Assembly: GCF_900187135.1 (NCBI RefSeq) | Contig: NZ_LT906443.1 | Span: 1,116,001-1,180,000 of the forward strand | DNA length: 64,000 nucleotides | Origin: Corynebacterium ulcerans | Lineage (GTDB): Bacteria; Actinomycetota; Actinomycetes; Mycobacteriales; Mycobacteriaceae | Direction of reading: 5' to 3' | Shown here: piece by piece, positions 44,158 through 51,475 of the stretch | Layout: each line of letters starts with the position of its first letter | Position numbering within the stretch: the first letter of the stretch is position 1 | Program-made: the position numbers and the translations under genes | The notes under the pieces: generated by a model | Told to the model about the DNA's origin: nothing | Database searches by the model: none | What the model saw: only the letters and a program-made list of their open reading frames with translations

Positions 44158-44829
44158 CTACCACGCTTTCCCCAGATCGGCGTGTTGCCTTATCCAAGCA
44201 TGCATGGCTATACCAGCAGCAACGCCGGCGTTGATCGAACGTGTTGAGCCAAACTGCGCAATAGAACACGTCATCAATGCCCCTTCTTGCGCCGCTTGGG
44301 TCACCCCCGGCCCTTCCTGTCCAAAGAGCAGGAGACACTTTTCTGGCAGCTCGGCGGTCTCTAACGGAACGCACCCCGGCGTGTTGTCTATGGCCACGAT
44401 TGTGAGGCCTTCCGCCAGCGCCCAGTCAACCAGGGTCTGGGTGTCTGGGTGATGCATAAGGTGCTGGTAGCGATCAGTAACCATTGCGCCACGACGGTTC
44501 CATCTACGCCGCCCCACAATGTGCACCGTGTCTACGGCAAACGCATTAGCGGTGCGTACGACGGTGCCAATGTTCGCGTCGTTTTCAAAGTTCTCAATCG
44601 CGATGTGCAGGGCGTGGCGCCGGGTGTCAATGTCCTTGATAATGGCAGGTCTTGACCAATAGCGGTAGGCGTCGACAACGTTGCGGCGATCCCCCGACTC
44701 CAGCAGCTCAGGATCGTAGTGGGGCTCGGCGGGCAGGGGTACGCCGGGGTGTTCTTCTGCCCACGGCCCAACCCCGTGGAGGCCCTCTCCCCACTCGGTA
44801 GGGCCCGGCGCGGAGGTGATGTTAGACAA
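44158..44829 (-). CDS. SpoU-family RNA 2'-O-methyltransferase
   Basis: 223 residues, starting at TTG 44829 which overlaps the pyrE stop by eight bases (AGG at six bases). SPOUT knot motifs: IENFENDANIGTVVRTANAF near residue 80 (motif 1), LLLFGQEGPGV near 168 (motif 2) and SIAQFGSTRSINAGVAAGIAMH near 190 (motif 3, SAM-binding). Methylates a tRNA or rRNA ribose; the exact target cannot be read. Coupled with pyrE. Confidence 0.88.
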   Translation of the reverse strand: MSNITSAPGPTEWGEGLHGVGPWAEEHPGVPLPAEPHYDPELLESGDRRNVVDAYRYWSRPAIIKDIDTRRHALHIAIENFENDANIGTVVRTANAFAVDTVHIVGRRRWNRRGAMVTDRYQHLMHHPDTQTLVDWALAEGLTIVAIDNTPGCVPLETAELPEKCLLLFGQEGPGVTQAAQEGALMTCSIAQFGSTRSINAGVAAGIAMHAWIRQHADLGKAW

Positions 44830-45367
44830 GACCTAGATCCTCAAGCCCGATGAGGTAGCGGTATTCCAGGCCCTCGGCAGCAATAACGTCAGCTGCACCA
44901 GTGGCGCGATCGACGACCGTAGCCACGCCCACGACCTCGGCCCCCATTTCCCTCAGGGCGGCGACCGCAGTAAGCGGCGAGTTTCCGGTGGTTGTTGTGT
45001 CTTCCACCACCAGAACTTTCTTACCCACAACATCGGGTCCTTCAACACGACGCTGCATACCGTGCTTCTTAGCTTCCTTGCGCACAACAAAGGCATCGAT
45101 TGCGCGCCCCTCAGCATGCATAACGGAGGTTGCCACAGGATCAGCGCCCAGGGTAAGCCCACCAACGGACACATAATCCCAATCGGCAGTAAGCTCACGC
45201 AGCAGTTCTCCGATCAGGCGTGAGGCGCGGTGGTGCAACGTGGCCCGACGCAGATCAACGTAATAGTCAGCCTCTTTGCCCGAAGATAGCGTGACTTTCC
45301 CATGAACAACGGCAAGTTCTTTGATCAGTTCCGCTAGTTCTTTTTTCTTTACTGCATTGATAGTCAT
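44822..45367 (-). CDS. pyrE: Orotate phosphoribosyltransferase
   Basis: Pyrimidine synthesis: orotate + PRPP to OMP. 181 residues, the short form. PRPP loop KVLVVEDTTTTGNSPLTAV near residue 118, dimer-contact loop VVRKEAKKHGMQRRVEG near 92 and SSGKEADYYVDLR at the N-terminus. GGAGAG is upstream of the ATG. It begins the pyrE-SpoU pair. Confidence 0.95.
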   Translation of the reverse strand: MTINAVKKKELAELIKELAVVHGKVTLSSGKEADYYVDLRRATLHHRASRLIGELLRELTADWDYVSVGGLTLGADPVATSVMHAEGRAIDAFVVRKEAKKHGMQRRVEGPDVVGKKVLVVEDTTTTGNSPLTAVAALREMGAEVVGVATVVDRATGAADVIAAEGLEYRYLIGLEDLGLV

Positions 45368-45415
45368 AGGTGCGGGAGCTCTCCTTATTTTTCACTGCCG
45401 TCAGGCTTTAGCTAC

Positions 45416-46414
45416 TTAGTTTAGAGGGTCTGTTCCGAGTTCTTCTGTGAGGTCCTCAAAAATCGTGGAGCCTTGGCTCAAGTCACGCAGAACACGAGTT
45501 CCGTTATAGCGTTGCGTCTTTGGCTTATCGCCCTTAGCTATGGCAGCGACCTCGTCGCCGCCAACAGGCCGAGGCTCAACGACTCCGCGTGCCTGCGCTG
45601 TGGCGCGAGTTGGTAGTTGGACGGGGTCTTCTTTGCGTGCCACCACTGGTAAAACCGGAACCGGATCTTCGGAGTCGTCCTCCTCTATCTCCGGGGCGTC
45701 CGGCATGGGCCTGGTGGGATCGCAGTCTGTAAAGTCCACGGGCTGGGTGGCGCCGCTTCGTGGTGGCAATACCCGCGCTGCATCAGCAAAGAGCGCGAGT
45801 GGCTGGATAAGGGCATCCCAGTCTTCGTGCGTGGAGCCGCGTTCAAGCTGGGCGAGCACCCAATCGGATTCTTCCCACACCACCGACACTGCGCTGGGCA
45901 TACTGGCAAATGCTTTATCCACCCGCTCGTCCAGCATTCTTTCGATCGCGCCTTGGTCGTTCCCATACAGAATGAATCCCTCGATGCGGCTGACCTGCAT
46001 TAAGTCTTCTGCATCTTCTTGCGCTTCTCGACGCGCCACTACAACCACGTCCGAGGTAGCAGCACGACGCAACGCCATCACGCTCACCCCGCCTAGTTCC
46101 ACAAGGTGCATTTCATATCCACCAGCGATGCCACTTACGACGTCGCGGGCGACTGCTCCTTCTGCGGCTACTCCCCTGCTCCATTCGTCGGCAAGAAAAG
46201 CGTCTTCTTTGGTGTAATCAAATCCTTTAGATTCAGCCCACGCCTTCTTTTCCTTCCGGCTCCCCCGCGGTATGGCCGCGAGTTTCTTTGATGGACCGCC
46301 CTTCTCCTCCACGTCTGTGTTCTGCTTCGCTGTGGTTGCTCGATTACGTGAAAGGTCAAACAACCACAGCCCAGCCCCAAGGAGCCCCACAATTCCGGCG
46401 AAAAGAAATAGCAT
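45416..46414 (-). CDS. Membrane-anchored hypothetical protein (Rv0383c-like)
   Basis: 332 residues: one N-terminal membrane helix (about 2-20), a basic stretch (KKLAAIPRGSRKEKKAWAE), a soluble domain (~50-230), then an acidic Pro/Asp-rich linker EIEEDDSEDPVPVLP and a conserved C-terminal patch RYNGTRVLRDLSQGSTIFEDL. Mycobacteria have a similar secreted/membrane gene next to pyrE and clpB (from memory). Function unknown. Confidence 0.7.
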   Translation of the reverse strand: MLFLFAGIVGLLGAGLWLFDLSRNRATTAKQNTDVEEKGGPSKKLAAIPRGSRKEKKAWAESKGFDYTKEDAFLADEWSRGVAAEGAVARDVVSGIAGGYEMHLVELGGVSVMALRRAATSDVVVVARREAQEDAEDLMQVSRIEGFILYGNDQGAIERMLDERVDKAFASMPSAVSVVWEESDWVLAQLERGSTHEDWDALIQPLALFADAARVLPPRSGATQPVDFTDCDPTRPMPDAPEIEEDDSEDPVPVLPVVARKEDPVQLPTRATAQARGVVEPRPVGGDEVAAIAKGDKPKTQRYNGTRVLRDLSQGSTIFEDLTEELGTDPLN

Positions 46415-46424
46415 GGCTTAAAGC

Positions 46425-47261
46425 CTAGCGCGCATCTCCATGTTCAACAGGGTTCTTAGGATCTGCCGCCCATTGCGACCATCCGCCCACGTAATGCCGA
46501 GGCGTTCCTAGACCAGCAATATTCATAGCAATGATTGCTTGCGCCGAGTGGTTACCCGAACCCGAGTATGCAATCACATCATCTGCACTAGTGATTCCTA
46601 CTGCAGCAAATGCCGCGCGGATTTCCTCGGGTGTTTTAAACAGACCCTCCTGGGTAAGCAAGTCTCGAGAAGGAACGTTAACTGCTCCGGGGATGTGTCC
46701 GGCTTTAAGATCTAGCCGCTCCTTGCGCCCAGCAAAGCGATTAGCCTCACGAGCATCCAGTAGGATCCCCGTGTGGTTTTTCACATCTTCAATCGTTGCA
46801 GTAGGCATGCTGCCCAGTTCCGGCTCAATGGTGGAATAGGTCCGTGGATTACCTGGACCGCCTAGAGTCTCATAGCCTGCGGCTTCCCAAGCCTTCTGTC
46901 CGCCATCCAAGATGACAACATCTGGGACTCCCGCCCACTTGAGCACCCACCAGGCGCGAGCAGCAAAAAGACCACGGTAATCGTCATACACCACAACTTG
47001 ACGATCATCCGTCAGGCCCCAGCGGATAAACCAACGGGCTAGAGTGTCCTTGGTGGGAAGCGGATTACGCCCCAGCTTGGAACTTGGGGCAGAAGCCAAC
47101 GCAAAAGCCGTGTCGCAGTAACGCGCGGTGGAAATGTGCTCCGAATTGAAGTGCGCATAGCCTCCACCTTCATGCGGCGACCATAGGCTGGCGAGAATGA
47201 TGTTGTTACTGCCGGTGTTGATTCGCTGCGCAAGCTCCTCAACGCTAATTGTGATACCCAT
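46425..47261 (-). CDS. Two-domain rhodanese (sulfurtransferase) lacking active Cys
   Basis: 278 residues with two rhodanese domains. Domain 1 (~5-130) includes VVVYDDYRGLFAARAWWVLKWAG; domain 2 (~145-278) has LLDAREANRFAG, LKAGHIPGAVNVP and then VIAYSGSGNHSAQA where active enzymes have Y-C-G-S-G. The codon is TCG (Ser), so the sulfur-carrying Cys is absent and thiosulfate sulfurtransferase activity is not expected. It may be regulatory, bind another ligand, or be decaying. Downstream gene starts 11 bases on. Confidence 0.82.
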   Translation of the reverse strand: MGITISVEELAQRINTGSNNIILASLWSPHEGGGYAHFNSEHISTARYCDTAFALASAPSSKLGRNPLPTKDTLARWFIRWGLTDDRQVVVYDDYRGLFAARAWWVLKWAGVPDVVILDGGQKAWEAAGYETLGGPGNPRTYSTIEPELGSMPTATIEDVKNHTGILLDAREANRFAGRKERLDLKAGHIPGAVNVPSRDLLTQEGLFKTPEEIRAAFAAVGITSADDVIAYSGSGNHSAQAIIAMNIAGLGTPRHYVGGWSQWAADPKNPVEHGDAR

Positions 47262-47570
47262 ACCAAAAGTCTAAGGTCCATCGCAGTTTTTCGCTTGTTG
47301 GATACCCCAAAAGCGTTTCTGCAATCACCTATAACTCGCTCAAAAATACTTTCCTTATACCTATTTACACTTTTAGTATCTTTAGCTTAGTATTTACTTA
47401 GGGTTTGTAAGTGACCTCCGACACTTACAAACCGTCATACTTTCACCAGGACCCCCCTGCCCCAAGTACCCAGAAAAAGAAAAAGACCTGGCACTATGAA
47501 ACAAGTTCCATAGTGCCAGGTACTGGGATAGTAGCCCACAGCAAGGACTACTATACCCTACTTCCGCAAT
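47262..47570. other. Intergenic region between glpD and the rhodanese gene
   Basis: 309 bases; AT-rich 47320-47400 probably contains the leftward rhodanese promoter. The only strong element is the glpD terminator at 47486-47521. A short open frame on + (47411-47626) has no ribosome site and runs into glpD, so I do not call it. Confidence 0.5.
47486..47521 (-). terminator. Terminator of glpD
   Basis: ACCTGGCACTATG, 10-base loop, CATAGTGCCAGGT: a perfect 13-bp stem, with CTTTTTCTTTTTCTGGG following in the leftward direction. It lies 50 bases after the glpD stop. Confidence 0.88.
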
Positions 47571-49292
47571 TTAGCCCTCAATATCCAGATTTACGTTGGG
47601 TCGAGTTTGCGTCGCAGTGGTCATAATTGTGTTCGCTTCAACATCCGTTAATGCTTTTTCTGCAGCTAGTTCTGCGTTTACACGATTAACAAATCCCGAA
47701 ATCTCTTCTTCCACGCGTGCATCATCCCACCCTAAATATGGGGCAATACGTCGCGCTACACCATCCACAGCACCCACACCTCGGTCTGCGTATTCCATTC
47801 CCACACGCAAACGACGCAACAATACGTCCTCCACATGCAAGGCCCCTTCATGGGTGACTGCATACAGAACCTCTGCCCAGCAATAGCCTTCAGCGCCCTC
47901 CACAGGAGTCAGCAGCTGCCGATCTTCCAGGCCCGGAGCCAATACCTGCTCACATAGCGAGCCATACCGCCCCAGCAGATGGGTTATTAACTGCTCATCT
48001 ACCCCGTACTTAGTGGCCAACATCGACACCTGGTTAACTAACGCATGGTATCCATCAGCGCCCACAATAGGCGTACGCTCAGTCACCGATTCTGGAGCAG
48101 TAATCTTAGATTCCTTGAGAGCCACATCAACTGCGTCTTTGCCGATTACTCGATACGTGGTGTACTTTCCGCCAGCCACGGAAACCAGCCCTGGAGTCAC
48201 CACAGCTACAGCATGGTTACGCGACAAATTCGTCGTAGCATCAGACTTACCGCTGAGCAATGGACGCAACCCAGAGAAGACCCCTACGATGTCTTCATAC
48301 CCCAATTGCCTGCTCACACGCTGATTAACCTGCGATAACACATAATCGATATCGGCACGTGTGGGAGCAGGATCAGGCTTGGATAAATGCTTGTCCCAAT
48401 CGGTGTCCGTGGTGCCAATAATCCAATAATTACCCCACGGAATCACAAACAACACCGACTTCTCCGTGACAAAGCACAGTGCTGCGTCAGCGTCGAGCTT
48501 ATCCTTCTCCACCACGATGTGAATGCCCTTGGAGGCATGCACAGAGAACTTGCCTTGAGCGCCGGCAAGTTTTTCTACCTCGTCGTTCCACACACCCGTG
48601 GCGTTGATAAACACCTTGCCGCGGATCGTTGTCACAGCGCCGGTATCAGTATCGCGCACCTGCGCCGCCACTATCCGACCGGAAGCATCCTTATCAAAGC
48701 CCACTACCTGAGTTGATGGACGTACTACCGCACCGTAATGAGCTGCAGTACGCAGCACCATCATGGTATGGCGAGCATCATCAACAAGGGTGTCGTAGTA
48801 ACGAACACCGCCCACAATGGCGTCGTTGCGCAAGCCCGGAGCAACTTTTAACACACCCCCACGAGTGAGGTGCTTTTGCATGGGCACGCTTTTCGCCCCA
48901 CCCATGAGGTCATAAAGCGTGAATCCGCCGAACATCATCACGCGTTCCCAGAGACGATGAGTCAGCGGGAAAATGAATTTTAAGGGTTTGACCAAGTGCG
49001 GCGCCAAGACCGACATATTGAGTTCACGCTCATGGAGAGACTCTGCGACAAGTTTGAAATCCAACATTGCAAGGTAGCGCAAACCGCCGTGGAACATTTT
49101 CGACGATCGCGAGGAGGTTCCAGCAGCAAAGTCACGAGTCTCTACCACGGCGGTACGGAGTCCTCGCGTGGCCGCATCGAGCGCCGCGCCAGCACCCACA
49201 GAGCCGCCGCCGATAATGACAACGTCGAAGTCTTCTGATCCGAAACGATCCCAGGCCTGCTCAAAACCCTGAGGATTAAATGACATACTCAT
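47571..49292 (-). CDS. glpD: Aerobic glycerol-3-phosphate dehydrogenase
   Basis: Membrane-associated FAD enzyme oxidising glycerol 3-phosphate to dihydroxyacetone phosphate and feeding quinone. 573 residues from ATG 49292 (GAAGGAGC upstream; 49331 is also open). FAD motif VVIIGGGSVGAGAALDAATRG near residue 24, GTSSRSSKMFHGGLRYL (signature) near 56, IPWGNYWIIGTTDTDWD near 300, VFSGLRPLL near 345, and a C-terminal GlpD cap domain. Confidence 0.95.
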   Translation of the reverse strand: MSMSFNPQGFEQAWDRFGSEDFDVVIIGGGSVGAGAALDAATRGLRTAVVETRDFAAGTSSRSSKMFHGGLRYLAMLDFKLVAESLHERELNMSVLAPHLVKPLKFIFPLTHRLWERVMMFGGFTLYDLMGGAKSVPMQKHLTRGGVLKVAPGLRNDAIVGGVRYYDTLVDDARHTMMVLRTAAHYGAVVRPSTQVVGFDKDASGRIVAAQVRDTDTGAVTTIRGKVFINATGVWNDEVEKLAGAQGKFSVHASKGIHIVVEKDKLDADAALCFVTEKSVLFVIPWGNYWIIGTTDTDWDKHLSKPDPAPTRADIDYVLSQVNQRVSRQLGYEDIVGVFSGLRPLLSGKSDATTNLSRNHAVAVVTPGLVSVAGGKYTTYRVIGKDAVDVALKESKITAPESVTERTPIVGADGYHALVNQVSMLATKYGVDEQLITHLLGRYGSLCEQVLAPGLEDRQLLTPVEGAEGYCWAEVLYAVTHEGALHVEDVLLRRLRVGMEYADRGVGAVDGVARRIAPYLGWDDARVEEEISGFVNRVNAELAAEKALTDVEANTIMTTATQTRPNVNLDIEG

Positions 49293-49606
49293 ACCGATCA
49301 ATGCTCCTTCTCTGGCTTGCTTTGAGAACAAACCACTAACGCACCACGATGGAAAGTAGCCCTTAACACACGCCGCGTTCCCCCGCTGGTGCTTGTAGTT
49401 AATGCCTTATGGTCCCCATACTAGGTCTGTCTTTTCCTCATGGTTCTGAAAATAACGTGATTGCGGCCACCAATTTTTTTCATAACGCCCCTACCAGCAT
49501 TTATGCGGAAAATAAAATATACGCTAGCGTAGGTTTTTTGTTTCACATCACGCCCAATAGGGAAAAGCATGCCCGATTTCACCCACAGAAGGCCGAAAAT
49601 AAAAAA
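49293..49606. other. Upstream region of glpD
   Basis: 314 bases. It contains a perfect 12-bp palindrome TACGCTAGCGTA at 49520-49531 next to an AT-rich stretch (AAAATATACG), a possible operator for glpD; I know no match. Short open frames on both strands lack ribosome sites. Confidence 0.4.
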
Positions 49607-49833
49607 ATAGAAGGTAGTCAAATTGACTACCTTCTATCCCCTGCAGAGCAGATATGTACCAGTTGTTCCTACTACTTATGTGACCGCCAAGGCGCCCCTC
49701 GCGCCGACCCCTCTACTAGGTCTGACTTACCCTTACGAGTGCACATAGGAAACACTCATAAAGTAAGAGCAAGCCAAACCATAGGTCAGGCAGGTCACAT
49801 AGGCCGTTAGGCTAGCACTATATATTCTGCCCA
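49606..49833 (-). ncRNA. Candidate small RNA upstream of glpD
   Basis: A leftward promoter-like pair (TTGTGT, 17 bases, TATAGT) ends near 49840, and a strong terminator lies at 49607-49637, with no convincing gene between. The ~228-base product would be structured: GGTCACAT at 49793-49800 pairs with ATGTGACC at 49678-49685 as a closing stem, and GC-rich inner hairpins (GGCGCC...) follow. No open frame has a good ribosome site. I recognise no Rfam family. Confidence 0.45.
49607..49637 (-). terminator. Orphan rho-independent terminator
   Basis: ATAGAAGGTAGTCAA, one base, TTGACTACCTTCTAT: a perfect 15-bp inverted repeat. Leftward it is followed by TTTTTTTATTTT; rightward there is no T run. No protein gene ends here, so it is the main evidence for a separate leftward transcript. 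Confidence 0.82.
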
Positions 49834-49839
49834 AAAAGA

Positions 49840-49868
49840 ACTATAGCTACAGGGCGGGCCATACACAA
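49840..49868 (-). promoter_or_regulatory. Promoter of the candidate small RNA
   Basis: Leftward -35 TTGTGT (49863-49868), spacer of exactly 17 bases, -10 TATAGT (49840-49845); expected start near 49833. Confidence 0.5.
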
Positions 49869-49995
49869 GGTTCTTCCCAAAGTTTTATTAAAACTTTTCA
49901 CCCATTGGTGAAATTATCCCCCTGAGCAGCCATTTTTGCACTACACCCACTCAGACCACTCACCCCCACATGGCCTTATCACCCACCCCCAGCGG

Positions 49996-51021
49996 TCAAG
50001 ACAGAGCCAATGCGCCGAGCAGTAACATCCCCACAGAGAATAATCCGAGCAGTGCCGCGTGGATTTTCCAGTTAAACACCATAAAGGCCACAAATTCACG
50101 CAAAAAGGCCGTAGGAACATAGTACAGGGCCGTAGGCGCACCATAAGAGCTCCATGCCACACCCAAACGTTGAGCAAGAGCACCTGCCCGCATAGCGTGA
50201 TAATTACTCGTCACTATCGCCACCTCTGCCGCCGCGCCAAGCTCACTGTCCACAACCGCTTTACTAAAACGAATATTTTCTTCTGTCGTCGTAGAGCGAT
50301 CTTCTACATAAACCACAAATTCTCCAGAGGTCCGTTCTTCGACATAACGACGCATGGCTTCAGCCTCTGGAATTGGTTCATCCTCCCCCTGCCCGCCAGA
50401 ACACACAAAAGCTTTCGCCCCTACATCACGCGCCAAACGGATCCCCCGGTCCAGCCGCGATGCCAACAGCGGCGTGACCTCCTCACCCCTAATCCCACTT
50501 CCCAACACAACCACTGCGTCATAGTGAGGAGCACGAGGCCATCTCCCGTAGATCAGTGCCTGAAGCGTATACGCCGTGAGATTAAAGCCCACATACCCCA
50601 CAACACCGATGTACCACGCCGCCAACCAGAAGAACATCGACAGCGCAGATCCACTGCCAAACACTGGATTACCAGCAAAAACAAAGAAATACGCAAGTAA
50701 AGTTCCCAATCCCGCGATCAGCGGCAGGGAATGCGCTAATGAAATCCCCTCACGCTTCATCAAAAAGTAGCTATTTACCAACAGTGCAAGTGCTATGCCG
50801 AACACAAATCCGATGATCACCACAAGCACACCAAAGCCCGCTACGATCCCCCAGCCCGGATCCAGCTCAAAAATAAAGTTGGCCACAGCGATCCACGACA
50901 AAAAGATACTGACCAAAAGGATCAGTCCAGTGTGCTGTCGTCTCCGATCCTCCACCAACCGATATATCGCCCACCCAAGTAGCAATGCCCCCACGACAAG
51001 GTACGCGATATCTAAAACCAT
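49996..51021 (-). CDS. DUF218 (YdcF/SanA/ElyC-like) membrane protein
   Basis: 341 residues from ATG 51021 (GGAAAGG five bases upstream; the frame stays open to 51126). Five membrane helices in the first ~150 residues, a DUF218 domain (~165-310: DAVVVLGSGIRGEEVTPLLASRLDRG, AFVCSGGQGEDEPIPEAEAM, EDRSTTTEENIRFS and VTSNYHAMRA), and a last helix. DUF218 proteins act in envelope maintenance in E. coli; the reaction is not settled. It is monocistronic, and 450 bases separate it from the pilus cluster. Confidence 0.82.
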   Translation of the reverse strand: MVLDIAYLVVGALLLGWAIYRLVEDRRRQHTGLILLVSIFLSWIAVANFIFELDPGWGIVAGFGVLVVIIGFVFGIALALLVNSYFLMKREGISLAHSLPLIAGLGTLLAYFFVFAGNPVFGSGSALSMFFWLAAWYIGVVGYVGFNLTAYTLQALIYGRWPRAPHYDAVVVLGSGIRGEEVTPLLASRLDRGIRLARDVGAKAFVCSGGQGEDEPIPEAEAMRRYVEERTSGEFVVYVEDRSTTTEENIRFSKAVVDSELGAAAEVAIVTSNYHAMRAGALAQRLGVAWSSYGAPTALYYVPTAFLREFVAFMVFNWKIHAALLGLFSVGMLLLGALALS

Positions 51022-51134
51022 GATGCCTTTCCGCAAAGCTTCTCGACGCCATCTCAAACCCGTGCAGCAAAAACAACAGGATTTTGCCACTTTTACATAG
51101 CTGTTCCCAGAGTTTCCTACTAGCACAAAAGAAA

Positions 51135-51166
51135 AGTGCTGGTCAGTTTAAAAACTGACCAGCACT
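51135..51166 (-). terminator. Strong terminator hairpin between pilus cluster and DUF218 gene
   Basis: AGTGCTGGTCAGTTT, AA, AAACTGACCAGCACT: perfect 15-bp arms, followed leftward by TTTTCTTTTG. Ends the leftward pilus transcript or acts in the DUF218 leader. Confidence 0.82.
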
Positions 51167-51404
51167 CTCCCAGCTAGCATATTGAGGGGGATGCTAGCTT
51201 CGTATCATTTGGATGCGATACCCCTGAAGCATAACTCACAATCCGACGGGACGCTACCCGGATCAAACCAGCTCCACACAAATAGGGTAATACTTACGCT
51301 AATTCAAAAATACTTATAACAAGTTTTCCATATTTTCCTCACACCCCAGCAGCGTAAATTTCCCCTCGACACCAGGTCAATCGCATTTCAGATGAAAAGC
51401 ATAT

Positions 51405-51438
51405 GGCTCGGCGGGACAAGAATTCATCACGCCGAGCC
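51405..51438. terminator. Hairpin after spaF
   Basis: GGCTCGGCG, 16-base loop, CGCCGAGCC: perfect 9-bp GC-rich stem 38 bases beyond the spaF stop. No T run; probably a 3' stem or a weak terminator. Confidence 0.45.
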
Positions 51439-51475
51439 AAGCACTGCTAAGCAGCAGCAACTAACAATTTTCGGA

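Larger units (their letters stand above)
51022..51475. other. Structured region upstream of the DUF218 gene
   Basis: 454 bases without a gene but with several hairpins on the leftward RNA: CGGG/CCCG (51247-51260), GTATC/GATAC (51202-51221), GCTAGCAT/ATGCTAGC (51173-51198), then the strong stem 51135-51166 with T-rich sequence after it. A structured leader followed by a terminator ~115 bases before a start codon could be an attenuator or riboswitch of the DUF218 gene. It may equally be the end of the pilus transcript. I matched it to no known riboswitch. Confidence 0.35.

Noticed and set aside
47411..47626. Open frame on + between the rhodanese gene and glpD
   Set aside because: No ribosome site; it crosses the glpD terminator and runs into glpD on the other strand.
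49409..49810. 133-codon open frame on + upstream of glpD
   Set aside because: It runs through the perfect terminator palindrome, has no ribosome site and an unconvincing composition.
49807..49825. A DtxR-box-like sequence next to the candidate small RNA (TTAGGCTAGC...)
   Set aside because: Only the central TAGCCTAAC core (read leftward) fits; the outer arms match poorly (about 11-12 of 19), and its position downstream of the promoter is not decisive.
51135..51300. Known riboswitch (TPP, cobalamin, ydaO, SAM) upstream of the DUF218 gene
   Set aside because: Consensus boxes of these classes were looked for by eye on the leftward strand and not found.
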